The notes beneath the pieces were generated by a model, which worked only from the letters and a program-made list of their open reading frames with translations, ran no database searches and was not told the DNA's origin. From Enterovibrio coralii (GTDB taxonomy: Bacteria > Pseudomonadota > Gammaproteobacteria > Enterobacterales > Vibrionaceae), in the NCBI RefSeq assembly GCF_001559595.1, contig NZ_LNTY01000026.1, positions 1 through 44,078 of the forward strand: a stretch of 44,078 nt of DNA. Direction: 5' to 3'. Positions 34,106 through 44,002 of the stretch are shown in pieces (within the stretch, counting starts at the first letter, position 1; every line of letters begins with the position of its first letter). Both the position numbers and the translations under genes were made by a program.

Positions 34106-36481
34106 TCAGCTTTTGCTGGCTGACTTACGCAGCGCTTCCAAGTTCTTCGCCGCTTTGTGCAGAACCGTATCCGCTTTGAATTTTCCTTTGCTATCTGGTT
34201 TACCTGTCGAGATACCCGTGAACAACTCAATGGCCTCGCTCACGTGATCAATAGCGTAAATGTGGAATTTTCCTTTTTCGACCGCATGGATGATGTCTTT
34301 ACGCAGCATCAGGTTATGCACGTTCGAAGTAGGAATGATCACACCTTGAGAGGACTTCGGACCTTTGAGGGTACAAACATCAAAGAAGCCTTCAATTTTC
34401 TCATTTACGCCGCCGATTGGCTGGGATTGACCGAACTGGTTCATTGAACCTGTGATGGCCAAATCTTGACGCAGCGGCACACCTGAAATCGCTGAAATCA
34501 CGGCACAGAACTCTGCCATCGACGCGCTGTCGCCATCCACGCCGCCGTATGACTGTTCGAACGTCAGACGGGTTGTCAGCGGGATCTTCGCCGTTTTACC
34601 TAACAGAGAAGACAGGTAAGCGGTGAGGATCATGACGCCTTTTGAGTGGATATTTCCGCCCAGTTTGACGCTGCGCTCGATATCTAAAACGGCACCTTCC
34701 CCGAATGAGGTCGTTGCTGTGATTCGATTAGGCGCGCCAAAACTGAAATCGCTGGTGGCCAGCACTGACAGGGCATTAACCTGACCAACGGCCTTACCTT
34801 TGGTATCGATCAGTGTCGTGCCGTTGTTAAAGCCTTCCATCACATGATCGCGCAGTCGACTAACACGCATGTCGCGGCTCGCCAGCGCTTTTTCAACGTG
34901 AGATGCTCGCATGACATTGGCACCTGAGCTTTTGGCTTGGTAGTTCGACTCACGCAGCAGGTTTGCGATGTCCGCAGAGTGCAGTGAGAGCTTGTCCTGA
35001 TCGCCAGACTGACGAGAACTGTGCTCAATGATGCGGCCAATAGCGCCTTGGTCACAGTGCAGCAATCCATTGTCGTGACAGATGCTGGAGATGAATTTCG
35101 CGTACTTCAATTCGCTGTCATCATTACGCGGCATTTCATCTTCAAAGTCCGCAGTGACTCGGAACAGCTCGCTGAACTCTGGGTCGTAGTGCTGAAGCAA
35201 GGTGTAGGTCTGGTAATCACCGAACAGGATAATTTTCAGATCTAACGGAATTGGCTCTGGCTCAAGCGAAATGGTGCCACTCAAGGTGACTTCTCGCTCT
35301 AGCGAGCTCAAGTTCGCTTTGCGCGAGCTTAAAGCGCGTTTCAGGCCGTCCCATACATAGGGACGCTCCAGTACTTTTACCGCATCAATCAGCAGAACCC
35401 CGCCGTTTGCACGGTGAATGCTACCCGGACGGATAAGCGAAAAGTCTGTAAACACGGTGCCTTTGTAAGTCGCATTTTCGACGTAACCAAAAATACTGTG
35501 GTATGTCGGGCTGTCTTCAACCACAACAGGTGGCACATCATCTTCTTGGCTAACCAGTACGTTGACTTGATAACGACGTGGCAGCTTTTTGTCTAATGCA
35601 GCGTAGGCGAGGGCAGCTTGCTCTTCGCTTTCTTGCAAGAAGATGTCGATATTTTCAACAATATCGCCTTGCATCTCTTTGAGGTACTTTTTGACTTGCG
35701 GCAGGTCACTGTAAGCTTCAATGAGCGGCGTGATGAGATGGCTCACGACTTCCGTTGCGATTTCTTCATCCAGCTTTTGTTGTTTCTCTGCGTAGTGCTC
35801 TTCCCACTCGGTCAGTTTTCTCACTAAGCCACGAAGCTGGATTTCAAGCTCGCGAATTGCGGTGTCAAACCGTTCTTGTTCCTGCTCAGAAAGTTCTGCA
35901 AAGGTTTCTTCGGTATGCGGTTCTTCGCCGTTTAGCGCAATGAACTGGTAGTCACCCGTTGCAGTGATAGACAAACTCACACTTTGTGCATTTGCATCTT
36001 GGCTTAAGTCCGCGAGCGCACCTTCTTGCTGCTGGCTCAGGCGGTTTTTCAGCACGTCTGCACGGGAGTAATACATTTCATTGTCGAAGGCCATCGGCAG
36101 TGAGTTGCCCATTCTGCCCATCAGCTTTTCGATGTCTTTTTTCAGTTTCAGACCGCGGCCAGCAGGCAGTTGCAGCACGGTAGGCGAACGGGAGTCCTGA
36201 AAGTTGGCGACATAACACCAGTCAAAGACTGGGTGAGTGTATTGCCAATGACGATTGAGGTAGCGCATGACCATGGTGCGCTTGCCAAGGCCATTCTGGC
36301 CAACAGCATAGATGTTGTACCCTTTTTCCTTAATGGACATGGCAAACTCAACCGCTTGACGGGCACGGTCTTGACCGACGATTTCGTCGAGCGGTTCTAA
36401 ATGCTTGGTTGAAGTGACGTCAAGTTTGCTCAATTTCGAAGAGCGATAGAGCTTGTCGCTAGATAAAGGCATATAAGGCAT
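34106..36481 (-). CDS. Lon-like ATP-dependent protease (LonH/YcbZ-type, long form)
   Basis: 791 residues. N-terminal AAA+ part with LDEIVGQDRARQAVEFAMSI and the Walker A-like loop AVGQNGLGKRTMV (about residue 57), interrupted by a helical insert rich in Glu and Gln (about 180-290), then HRANGGVLLIDAVKVLERPY (Walker B). The C-terminal Lon protease domain has the catalytic Ser in YGGVDGDSASMAEFCAVISA (about residue 650) and Lys in IGGVNEKIEGFFDVC (about 693). No membrane segment. The family is widespread in gammaproteobacteria and related to E. coli YcbZ, with a longer insert. Start ATG has AAGGAG upstream. It stands alone. Substrates unknown. Confidence 0.9.
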   Translation of the reverse strand: MPYMPLSSDKLYRSSKLSKLDVTSTKHLEPLDEIVGQDRARQAVEFAMSIKEKGYNIYAVGQNGLGKRTMVMRYLNRHWQYTHPVFDWCYVANFQDSRSPTVLQLPAGRGLKLKKDIEKLMGRMGNSLPMAFDNEMYYSRADVLKNRLSQQQEGALADLSQDANAQSVSLSITATGDYQFIALNGEEPHTEETFAELSEQEQERFDTAIRELEIQLRGLVRKLTEWEEHYAEKQQKLDEEIATEVVSHLITPLIEAYSDLPQVKKYLKEMQGDIVENIDIFLQESEEQAALAYAALDKKLPRRYQVNVLVSQEDDVPPVVVEDSPTYHSIFGYVENATYKGTVFTDFSLIRPGSIHRANGGVLLIDAVKVLERPYVWDGLKRALSSRKANLSSLEREVTLSGTISLEPEPIPLDLKIILFGDYQTYTLLQHYDPEFSELFRVTADFEDEMPRNDDSELKYAKFISSICHDNGLLHCDQGAIGRIIEHSSRQSGDQDKLSLHSADIANLLRESNYQAKSSGANVMRASHVEKALASRDMRVSRLRDHVMEGFNNGTTLIDTKGKAVGQVNALSVLATSDFSFGAPNRITATTSFGEGAVLDIERSVKLGGNIHSKGVMILTAYLSSLLGKTAKIPLTTRLTFEQSYGGVDGDSASMAEFCAVISAISGVPLRQDLAITGSMNQFGQSQPIGGVNEKIEGFFDVCTLKGPKSSQGVIIPTSNVHNLMLRKDIIHAVEKGKFHIYAIDHVSEAIELFTGISTGKPDSKGKFKADTVLHKAAKNLEALRKSASKS

Positions 36482-36649
36482 GTGCGCTCTCCTTGCACGT
36501 GTAGGTATCTTTCTTCCAGTGTAGCGTCGTTAACTTACTGATTTTGAGATAAAGAGTGCAGGATGTGCTGGCAATGTGGGCTGGCGCACTTATTTACGCA
36601 TTAAGTGGTTAATAAGTGCGCAGGGTTTGTTGGGTTAAACGGGCTGAAA

Positions 36650-37417
36650 TTAGGTTGCTGTCCAGCCTCCATCAATGGCTATCGCTTGTGCAGTGATGTT
36701 TTTTGCCGCTGGGGAGCACAAGAAAAGTGCGGTGTCAGCCATCTCACTTAACGCAATGAACGCCTTCTTCGGCATGGGTTTTAGCATGATGGTGTTGATG
36801 ACTTCTTCTTCAGAAATCTGGTGGTTTTCAGCCTGCGCCTTAATTTGGTTTTCGACCAGCGGTGTTTTTACGTAAGACGGGCACAGCGTATTGATGGTGA
36901 CATCATGTTGAGCGCTTTCGAGTGCGATGGTTTTAGAAAAACCCAGCAGCCCATGTTTTGCAGATACATAGGCAGATTTGTACGGCGAAGCAACCAGGCT
37001 GTGTATGGAACCGACATTGATAATTCGGCCAAAACTTTGCGCGTACATAGAGGGAAGAAAGGCACGCGTTAGCATAGCAGGGCCCGTTAGCAGGATATCA
37101 ATGATGAGTCGCCACTTGTCCTCGGGGAAGGACTCTAATGCAGAGACGAATTGAATGCCGGCATTGTTAACAAGCACATCGACAGACGCGTCAACTCGCT
37201 CAGGTGCTGTGGCAATATGTTCGGAATTCGTCACGTCTAAGATGATGCCGTTTATGGTGGCATCATATTGCTGACTCAGTGTAGATACAGCCTGATCGAG
37301 TGCGTCTTGATTGATGTCTGAAAGGGTGACGCGGTAACCAGCTTGTGCGAATCCTTCCGCCATGCCATAGCCAATTCCGCTTGCGCCACCTGTTATCAAA
37401 ACGTGTTTTGTAGACAT
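36650..37417 (-). CDS. SDR-family 3-hydroxybutyrate dehydrogenase-like enzyme
   Basis: 255 residues from ATG 37417 (AAGGAAG upstream); the upstream in-frame ATG at 37474 lacks a good site and adds 19 residues with no homology. Cofactor loop VLITGGASGIGYGMAEGF, NNAG in VLVNNAGIQFVSALE, catalytic Ser in GRIINVGSIHSLVAS, Tyr/Lys in YKSAYVSAKHGLLGFSK, and INTLCPSYVKTPLVENQI, which is typical of D-3-hydroxybutyrate dehydrogenase. That enzyme oxidises 3-hydroxybutyrate to acetoacetate with NAD. Assignment to this substrate is likely but not certain, since no polyhydroxybutyrate genes are near. Confidence 0.8.
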   Translation of the reverse strand: MSTKHVLITGGASGIGYGMAEGFAQAGYRVTLSDINQDALDQAVSTLSQQYDATINGIILDVTNSEHIATAPERVDASVDVLVNNAGIQFVSALESFPEDKWRLIIDILLTGPAMLTRAFLPSMYAQSFGRIINVGSIHSLVASPYKSAYVSAKHGLLGFSKTIALESAQHDVTINTLCPSYVKTPLVENQIKAQAENHQISEEEVINTIMLKPMPKKAFIALSEMADTALFLCSPAAKNITAQAIAIDGGWTAT

Positions 37418-37528
37418 AGTTGCTTCCTTCTCATGGTCAGTTTTTACACTATGACTCTGTGAGTAAAGCAGCAATCCGTATAAGTACGCAATTTGCCAAA
37501 AGTTTGCGCTTGCTAGGGTTAGCAGCCC

Positions 37529-38467
37529 CTAGGCTTTTTTGGGCATGAACTTCGTGATGATGTTGACGACAAAGACCACTAAAACCCCAGCGATTAAACC
37601 AATAACGCCATTTAAAATCGTTGGCAGCAGTGCAGAGACGATCGAGCCTACTGAAGGGATAAGGGCAGTTTCTTGTGCTGCATCGGTGATGAGCTCAGAG
37701 AGTACGTGCACCCCGTGTGTCAGGATGCCACCGCCAACCAAGAACATCGCAAGGGTGCCGATAAACGAGAGCGATTTCATCAACCAAGGCGCGAAAGCGA
37801 GTAAACCTCGGCCAATGCCTTGCACCATGGCCGCTTTTTTCTGGCTCAGATACAAACCGACATCATCAATTTTTACGATAACCGCAACCAAGCCGTAGAC
37901 ACCCGCGGTCATCAAAAAAGCGATGCCGAACAGGGTAATGACTTGAGTGAGGAAGGAGCTTTCCGACACCACGCCGAGGGTAATCACGATGATCTCTGCC
38001 GACAGAATAAAATCGGTTCTGATCGCGCCTTTTACCTTCTGAGCTTCTTGTTCAGCGGCGTTGAGGGTGACTGCATTGTAGTCAGGCTTTTCCTCAGGTT
38101 TTGGTGCAGTGTGGGCATGCGCGTCTTTTTTGTGAAAGAAGCTGTGAATCACTTTCTCTGCACCTTCAAAGCACAAGAACAAACCCCCTAACATCAACAA
38201 CGGGGTGATGAGCCAAGGCGCAACAGCACTGATGGCTAGCGCAGCAGGAACCAGTATGAGCTTGTTGATAAAGGAGCCTTTGGCGACCGCCCAGACGACA
38301 GGCAGCTCGCGATCGGCTTTCACACCGGAGACTTGCTCTGCGTTAAGTGCTAAGTCATCACCCAACACACCGGCCGTTTTCTTGGCGGCGACCTTACTCA
38401 TCACCGATACATCATCGAGGATTGTGGCAATGTCGTCTAGTAGTGTCAGTAAGCTTGCACCAGCCAT
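37529..38467 (-). CDS. DUF808 (YedI-like) inner-membrane protein
   Basis: 312 residues. N-terminal [20 protein letters not shown] and [20 protein letters not shown] are the family signature. Several membrane segments follow ([74 protein letters not shown], plus two near the C-terminus ending in [13 protein letters not shown]). A His- and Lys-rich loop ([18 protein letters not shown]) lies between helices two and three. The molecular function is unknown; length is usual. Start ATG has AAGGAG upstream. Promoter must lie in the short gap next to the ltaE terminator. Confidence 0.9.
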   Translation of the reverse strand: MAGASLLTLLDDIATILDDVSVMSKVAAKKTAGVLGDDLALNAEQVSGVKADRELPVVWAVAKGSFINKLILVPAALAISAVAPWLITPLLMLGGLFLCFEGAEKVIHSFFHKKDAHAHTAPKPEEKPDYNAVTLNAAEQEAQKVKGAIRTDFILSAEIIVITLGVVSESSFLTQVITLFGIAFLMTAGVYGLVAVIVKIDDVGLYLSQKKAAMVQGIGRGLLAFAPWLMKSLSFIGTLAMFLVGGGILTHGVHVLSELITDAAQETALIPSVGSIVSALLPTILNGVIGLIAGVLVVFVVNIITKFMPKKA

Positions 38468-38488
38468 ATTGGCTCCTTGTTAATCTAC

Positions 38489-38526
38489 AAAAAAGTCAGG
38501 GGCGGATAACCGCCCCTGATTTTTTT
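38489..38526. terminator. Terminator of ltaE, bidirectional
   Basis: TCAGGGGCGG and CCGCCCCTGA form a 10-bp perfect stem around ATAA. The minus strand has ACTTTTTT after it and the plus strand TTTTTTT. It lies 22 bases beyond the ltaE stop. Confidence 0.92.
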
Positions 38527-38548
38527 CACTGAATACGTTTTCGTGAAA

Positions 38549-39559
38549 TTATAGCTGTTGCTCGATGGCTGACAGCAGAGCGTCGATGTCTGCTTTCGTC
38601 ACGTCTTTATGCGTAACAAAACGCATTGCTTTGTGAGAAGGAGACACCAGAATACCTTGCTCTTTTAGCACTTTAGCAATCGCATGGATATCGATATGCT
38701 GTGCAATATCCGCGTAAACAATGTTTGTTTGCACTGGATAGATAAACGTATTAAAACCCGGGATCGCACCAAGATTCTCAGACAGATAGCGTGCGTTGTC
38801 GTGGTCATCTTTGAGACGTTCCACATTTTCAGTCAGTGCCATCATGCCAGCGGCTGCAAGAATGCCTGCTTGACGCATACCGCCGCCGACCATCTTACGA
38901 AGGCGACGTGCACGTTGAATATATTCTGCGTCACCCAACAGAAGAGAGCCGATAGGCGCACCGAGGCCTTTTGACAGACAAATTGTCATTGAATCAAAGT
39001 GCTTGCTGATTTCAGTGATATCAACATTCAATGCCACACTCGCGTTGTAGACGCGAGCACCATCAAGATGCAGTTTCAGGTTGTGCTGGTTTACAAATTC
39101 GCGGGCTTTTGCCAAGTAATCCAGAGGAAGCACTTTACCGCCGATGGTGTTTTCAAGGCTCAACAGTGTTGTGCGTGCAAAATGCACATCATCCGGTTTT
39201 ACTGCCGCAGCCAGCTTTTCAAAACACAAGGTACCGTCTTTGTTGTTTTCGATCGGTTGAGGTTGAACAGAGCCTAAAACCGCCGCACCGCCAGCTTCAT
39301 ACTTGTAATTGTGCGCTTGTTGACCGCACAAATATTCGTCACCACGGTCACAATGTGCCAGAATACCTAGCAGGTTTGCTTGCGTTCCAGATGCAGTAAA
39401 CACAGCCGCTTCGAAACCATGACGTTCCGCCGCCCATTTTTCCAGTTCATTGACTGTCGGGTCATCTCCGTAAACGTCGTCGCCGACAGGCGCATTGGCC
39501 ATTGCTTCACGCATTCTTTGGTCTGGCTGAGTTACCGTGTCTGAACGAAAATCAATCAT
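38549..39559 (-). CDS. ltaE: Low-specificity L-threonine aldolase
   Basis: 336 residues, close to the usual length. N-terminal MIDFRSDTVTQPDQRMREAM and VGDDVYGDDPTVNELE are strongly conserved in this PLP family; the PLP lysine is in TICLSKGLGAPIGSLL (about residue 197) and LHLDGARVYNASVA contains the cofactor-binding Asp. It splits L-threonine and L-allo-threonine into glycine and acetaldehyde. Single gene, divergent from the TauE-like permease. Confidence 0.95.
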   Translation of the reverse strand: MIDFRSDTVTQPDQRMREAMANAPVGDDVYGDDPTVNELEKWAAERHGFEAAVFTASGTQANLLGILAHCDRGDEYLCGQQAHNYKYEAGGAAVLGSVQPQPIENNKDGTLCFEKLAAAVKPDDVHFARTTLLSLENTIGGKVLPLDYLAKAREFVNQHNLKLHLDGARVYNASVALNVDITEISKHFDSMTICLSKGLGAPIGSLLLGDAEYIQRARRLRKMVGGGMRQAGILAAAGMMALTENVERLKDDHDNARYLSENLGAIPGFNTFIYPVQTNIVYADIAQHIDIHAIAKVLKEQGILVSPSHKAMRFVTHKDVTKADIDALLSAIEQQL

Positions 39560-39703
39560 TTCTATCTATCCTGATTACAGCGTTGATCTTGCGTCAAGAT
39601 TACTCTTGTTCGTTGAAAAAGTAATTACATAACAGCGTCAAATTACGAAGATGTCCTCATGTTGAGTCAATCAGGATAGTCCGTCAGGGAAGGGAGGCTA
39701 AGT

Positions 39704-40435
39704 ATGGATTTATCGTGGTTATTTATTTCATTGGCATGTTTGGTGACAGGCTTCTCTAAGTTCTCGATAGGGGGCTTGGGACTGATCATTTTGCCCTTGA
39801 TGATGCTCGCATTTCCGGGGCCGGAAGCCCTTGGCGTTATCGCACCTATCTATCTGCTAACCGACTTGATGGCAGTCGTCACTTATCGCAACAATGTGAA
39901 CTGGCGGGTACTGGCAAAACTCATTCCGTTTGGCGCGGTGGGCATCTTTGCGGGCACCTTGGTATTGGGCAGCATTAACCCCTCCACATTTGTGACTGTG
40001 CTGGGTGGGCTGATCCTCGCCTTGCTTGCTCTGTCGCTATGGCTGGATTACCACCCGCTGCCGATTTTTACCAACCGCTATGCTGCGGGGATTGCAGGAA
40101 CGGTGTGTGGCTTTACAGGGATTTTAGCGAACGCAGCAGGGCCTCTGATGGGGCTTTTCCTGATTGAACAAAAAATGGAAAAGTCAGCCTATATCGCTAC
40201 TCGAGCATGGATATTCCTGACGCTCAATGTCATGAAACTCTTTGGCCTGATCAGCTTGGGATTGTTGAATATGGAAACGTTGCAAGGCAGTGCGGTTGGC
40301 TTGCCAGCTTTGTTCTTGGGAATGTTTTTGGGTCACAAACTGTTTGCGGTTATCTCTGTCGAGCAGTTAAAGCTCATCGTGCGTGGCGCGATTTCGCTAA
40401 GTGCGGCACATCTATTGTTCTTTCGGTCGAACTGA
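39704..40435 (+). CDS. TauE/SafE-family membrane permease
   Basis: 243 residues with about eight membrane helices. Family marks are an N-terminal ITGFSKFSIGGLGLIILPL-like stretch (here VTGFSKFSIGGLGLIILPLM), PIYLLTDLMAVVTYRNNVNW, GAVGIFAGTLVLGSINP and in the second half GTVCGFTGILANAAGPLMG. Members export or import anions such as sulfite, sulfoacetate or other organosulfur and organic acids; substrate unknown here. ATG 39704 has GGGAGG eight bases upstream. Single gene between ltaE and potD, with a strong terminator. Confidence 0.88.
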   Translation: MDLSWLFISLACLVTGFSKFSIGGLGLIILPLMMLAFPGPEALGVIAPIYLLTDLMAVVTYRNNVNWRVLAKLIPFGAVGIFAGTLVLGSINPSTFVTVLGGLILALLALSLWLDYHPLPIFTNRYAAGIAGTVCGFTGILANAAGPLMGLFLIEQKMEKSAYIATRAWIFLTLNVMKLFGLISLGLLNMETLQGSAVGLPALFLGMFLGHKLFAVISVEQLKLIVRGAISLSAAHLLFFRSN

Positions 40436-40456
40436 TTATCCCATTTGCCAAAAACA

Positions 40457-40488
40457 AAAAACCGCAGCCAAGGCTGCGGTTTTCTTTT
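40457..40488. terminator. Bidirectional terminator between the permease and potD
   Basis: AAAACCGCAGCC and GGCTGCGGTTTT form a 12-bp perfect stem around AA, with A/T runs on both sides. It serves both convergent genes. Confidence 0.93.
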
Positions 40489-40505
40489 GCTTCGAATGAA
40501 AAGGC

Positions 40506-41548
40506 TTAGCTTTTCAGAAGTTGCCAGTAGCGGTTGTAGATAGCCACAGCGTCGCCAACATCGTTGGTGAACTCGCCTTTTTCTACATCAGCGTCTGACG
40601 GGAAAATCATGTTGTTTTCGGTGTACTCAGCAGTCAGCTTTTCTTTCGCGCGCTTGCTTGGTGCTGGGTAGCCAAGTTCTTCAACCATTGCCGCTTGGTT
40701 TTCTGGGCGGTACAGGAAGTCGATGAACTTATGTGCCAAATCGACTTTTTCCGCACCCTTAGGAATGATGAAGTTGTCCATCCACATGATAGAGCCTTCT
40801 TCTGGGTACACGTACTCAATGGTGTCCATCTCAGCTTTCGCTAGGTACGCGTTACCATTCCACTGTTGACCGATACCGACTTCGCCAGTCACGAAAGGCA
40901 CGTGCGGCGCATCTGAGTTGTAAACCACAACGCTTGGGCGCAAGTCTTTCAGCATTTCGTATGCTTCTTTGATCTCTGCCTCGTTGGTGGTGTTGATGCT
41001 GTAGCCTTTGGCTTTCAGTGCCATGCCGAACACGTCACGCACGTCGTCCAGTAGCATGATTTGGCCTGCGTACTCGTCTTTCCACAGATCAGCCCACTTG
41101 GTGACGTTGCTGCCATCTACGATGTCGCTGTTGTAGCTGATCGCAGTGACACCCCAGATGTACGGCAGGGAGTAGTCGTTGTTTTTGTCGAATGGCTGAC
41201 CCATCAGGCCAGGATGATGTCTTTGACATGCGGGATCTTCGATTTATCGATTTTCGCCAGCATGCCTTCGTTACTCATACGCTCAATAAAGTACGTTGAT
41301 GCGAAAGCAAGATCGTACCCTTTGCCGTCAAGCAACTTCAGCTTGGTATACATGGATTCGTTGTTTTCAAACGTCGAATAGTTCACCGTCACATCATATT
41401 CTTTCTCGAACGCTTCAATCACGTTCATGGGCATGTACTCGGCCCAGTTATAGATGTTTAGGACTTCGCTGTTTGCAGAAACATTGAAAGACACAGTTGC
41501 GGTAAGTGCGATGCTCGCCGCTTTCACCCCTTTAAGATATTGGTTCAT
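40506..41548 (-). pseudogene. potD: PotD-type spermidine/putrescine-binding protein, frameshifted
   Basis: The first part (from ATG 41548, AAGGAC upstream) has a signal peptide and the family start LNIYNWAEYMPMNVIEAFEK, YDLAFASTYFIERM and IPHVKDI, then runs off to a stop at 41204. The second part continues LMGQPFDKNNDYSLPYIWG, TAISYNSDIVDG, VTGEVGIGQQWNGNAYLA and SIMWMDNFIIPKGAEKVD to the end. One missing G (GACATC[G]ATCCTGG, near 41221) restores KDIDPGLMGQ and a 347-residue protein of normal PotD length. It binds polyamines in the periplasm for an ABC importer; no potABC genes are seen here. An ERIC-like element lies 20 bases upstream of the start. Confidence 0.88.
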
Positions 41549-41567
41549 TTTGTATTTGTCCTTAAGC

Positions 41568-41735
41568 GGTATACCCAAACTACCTTAAGGCGCAGGCCCC
41601 CTGTCCTAGGGAACAGCTACGGGCTAAGAGGCACTACTCCGAAGTCGATCCTTTGACTTCGTCATTAAGCAGAAACCACTAACTTAACCCGTCATTCTCA
41701 GCGAAAAGCACCTTGAGGTAGTTTGGGTAAATACC
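41568..41735. mobile_element. ERIC-like miniature repeat element (MITE)
   Basis: A 168-bp segment with matched ends: GGTATACCCAAACTACCTTA on the left and its near complement (reading TGAGGTAGTTTGGGTAAATACC on the plus strand) on the right; 20 of the 22 bases in TACCCAAACTACCTTAAGGC... match. The outer motif TATACCCAAA and the GC-rich interior recall ERIC repeats of enterobacteria and vibrios. It carries no gene and sits between the potD start and the oxidase gene. Confidence 0.75.
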
Positions 41736-41924
41736 AAGCTGAAAATAGAGCGCGCATCATCTGGATAAGTGGCGATTTAGTCAACGAAAACCTATTGGCA
41801 ATTAGTAACAAATTGTGCACACGTCACACCTTGCATAATGTCCTTGCCAGCAGTGAGGGTTGGTGCGAATATTCGCCATCTTTTTTTCCACTTTTAGCTT
41901 CTTTAATTAGGATGTAATCGCAAA

Positions 41925-43207
41925 ATGGCGAAAGAACACGGGTATATCGATAGCTACTACCAAGCGACTGCAAACGTATTGCCTGAGCAACCAGAGCTGA
42001 CTTCTGATATTCAGGCTGACGTTTGTATTATCGGTGCGGGTCTTACCGGCACGAACGCGGCAATTGAGCTGCGTAAAAAAGGACTGAGCGTGGTTGTTCT
42101 GGAAGGACAACGTATCGCATTCGGCGGCTCAGGCCGTAACGGTGGTCAAGCGCTGGTGGGTTACTGTCTGGGTCTGCGTGAAGTTGACGAGGAGTACGGT
42201 CCAGAGTGGGGCAAACAGCTGTGGGATCTGTCCGTTGAATCTATCGATATTATTCGTGAGCGCATTAGCGAGTTCAACATCGACTGTGACTTCCAAGAAG
42301 GTTACATCGAACTGGCACTGAATAAAGGCCAAGAAAAAGAGCTGAAGTCTTGGCATGAGCTAAAGCACGGCCGTTACAACTACCCAGTAGCGCAATGGTG
42401 GGACACCGACAAGATTGAAGAAGTGGCGAACACTCGCCGCTACTTGGGCGGTCTGTTCGATCCTAACAGCGGTCACGTTCACACGCTGAACTACACATTG
42501 GGTTTGGCGCAAGCTGCAATTTCTGTTGGTGCTGAAATCTACGAGAACAGCCCAGTGATCAAACTGGAAAAAGGCGCAGGCGTAAATACTGTTAAAACAG
42601 CGAAAGGCAGCGTGAAAGCGAAGCAGGTTCTGCTGGCGTGTAACGCATACCTAGATGGTCTGCACCGTAAAGCGCAGTCAAAGGTACTGCCGGTGGCGTC
42701 TTACATTGCCGTCACTGAACAACTGGGTGATCGTCAGCCAATCACCAATAAGATGGCAATGTCTGATCTGAACAACTGTCTGGACTACTTCCGCCCAACC
42801 GCGGATGGCCGTATTTTGTTTGGTGGCGTGAACCACCCATTCAACGGTGAGTACCCAGATAGCCAAGATCGTCTGCGTCAGCGTATGCTGAAAGTCTTCC
42901 CGCAGCTGGCTGATGTGAAGATGGAATACCACTGGGGTGGTCTGTTCGCCGTAACGCGCAGCTACATGCCAGAAATTCGTCACTTGGGTAATGACATCTA
43001 CACTGCCCACGGTTACACAGGTCACGGCGTTGGCCTGACAAACATTGCAGGCCGTGTCGTTGCGGAAGCAATGGCAGGACAGGCTGGTCGTTTTGACGTG
43101 TTCTCTCGTATTGATCACGGCTGGATTCCAACACCTAAAGTATTGCGTAAGCCTGCTCTGGCAATGGCAATTTGGAAAGCAAGATGGAAGATGCTCTGGC
43201 GAGCTAA
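41925..43207 (+). pseudogene. PuuB-like FAD oxidoreductase (gamma-glutamylputrescine oxidase family), 3' end frameshifted
   Basis: N-terminal FAD loop DVCIIGAGLTGTNAAIELRK (about residue 30), LEGQRIAFGGSGRNGGQALV, then the DAO-type body (NCLDYFRPTADGRILFGGVN, YTAHGYTGHGVGLTNIAGR). E. coli PuuB oxidises gamma-glutamylputrescine; the substrate here is uncertain since no other puu genes are seen. The frame as given runs on to 43691 through a terminator hairpin and the next gene. Adding one A near 43189 (TGGAAAGATG) gives ...WKARWKDALAS and a stop at 43207, i.e. 427 residues, about the PuuB length. ATG 41925 has AGGATG upstream. Confidence 0.82.
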
Positions 43208-43229
43208 TTTGCTGTCGTGTATTTTTCTG

Positions 43230-43257
43230 AAAAGGGTGGCTTCGGCCGCCCTTTTTT
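43230..43257 (+). terminator. Terminator between the oxidase and AlkB-like genes
   Basis: AAAGGGTGGC and GCCGCCCTTT form a 10-bp stem (one T-G pair) around a stable TTCG tetraloop, followed by a T-run. Its position 23 bases after the restored oxidase stop supports that stop and argues against a natural fusion. Confidence 0.9.
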
Positions 43258-43316
43258 ATTGGGGTTCGACCTTTTACCCGCTTCGTTTGGGTATAGTGTT
43301 AAAAAGGGAGGAAGCG

Positions 43317-43912
43317 ATGCAAGGCGATCTATTTGAAGAACACGGCTGGATAAACATTCCAGATGGTTTGCTTTATTGGCAACCGAATTTTATTCAGCAA
43401 GATGAAGCCGATAAATTGTTTGCGTTGTTGTCGGATTCCCTTCCTTGGCAACAATTACCTATCACTATGTTTGGCAAAGAAGTGCTTCAACCGAGAATGC
43501 AGGCTTGGTTTGGAGAGGCCTATACCTATTCAGGGCTGGCACTCACGCCAGCAAAAATGCCCCCGGCACTGGTTGCGCTCAAGGAAAGATGTGAAGACGT
43601 GGCAGGCATTGCATTCAACTCGGTCCTCGCCAACTTGTATAGAGATGGCCAGGATTATATGGCTGGCACCAAGACAATGAACCTGAGTTAGGTATGGCTC
43701 CTTCCATTGCGTCTTTAACTCTCGGCGACACTCGGCGCTTTGTACTGCGCCATTTGCACTCAGGAGAAAAGAGGGAATTTGCGTTAAATTCTGGCTCATT
43801 GCTTATTATGGCGGGTAAAACACAAACTTATTGGCAACATTCGGTGCCCAAGACCGCTAAAGTTAGGGGGCCGAGAATCAACCTGACCTACCGACATATC
43901 AATTTCCAATGA
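43317..43912 (+). pseudogene. AlkB-like 2-oxoglutarate/Fe(II) DNA repair dioxygenase, frameshifted
   Basis: Starts at ATG 43317 with AGGGAGGAAG upstream (MQGDLFEEHGWINIPDG). N-terminal LLYWQPNFIQQDEADKLFAL and PWQQLPITMFGKEVLQPRMQ, then VLANLYRDGQDYM, after which the frame collapses (AGTKTMNLS, stop 43691). Adding one T near 43664 (GCT[T]GGCAC) restores AWHQDNEPELG, the HxD iron motif, followed by SIASLTLGDTRRFVLRH, LLIMAGKTQTYWQHSVPK with the second His, and GPRINLTYRHI with the 2-oxoglutarate arginine, ending at 43912 (198 residues). AlkB-type enzymes oxidatively remove alkyl groups from DNA or RNA. Probably intact in the organism. Confidence 0.85.
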
Positions 43913-44002
43913 AAAAATTGCGTGAATAAGCCGCGATTTGCTCGATTTATATCGTCTTTGCTGTGTATTTGAGCGAACGAACATTGATTTCAAAAAATAG
44001 TG

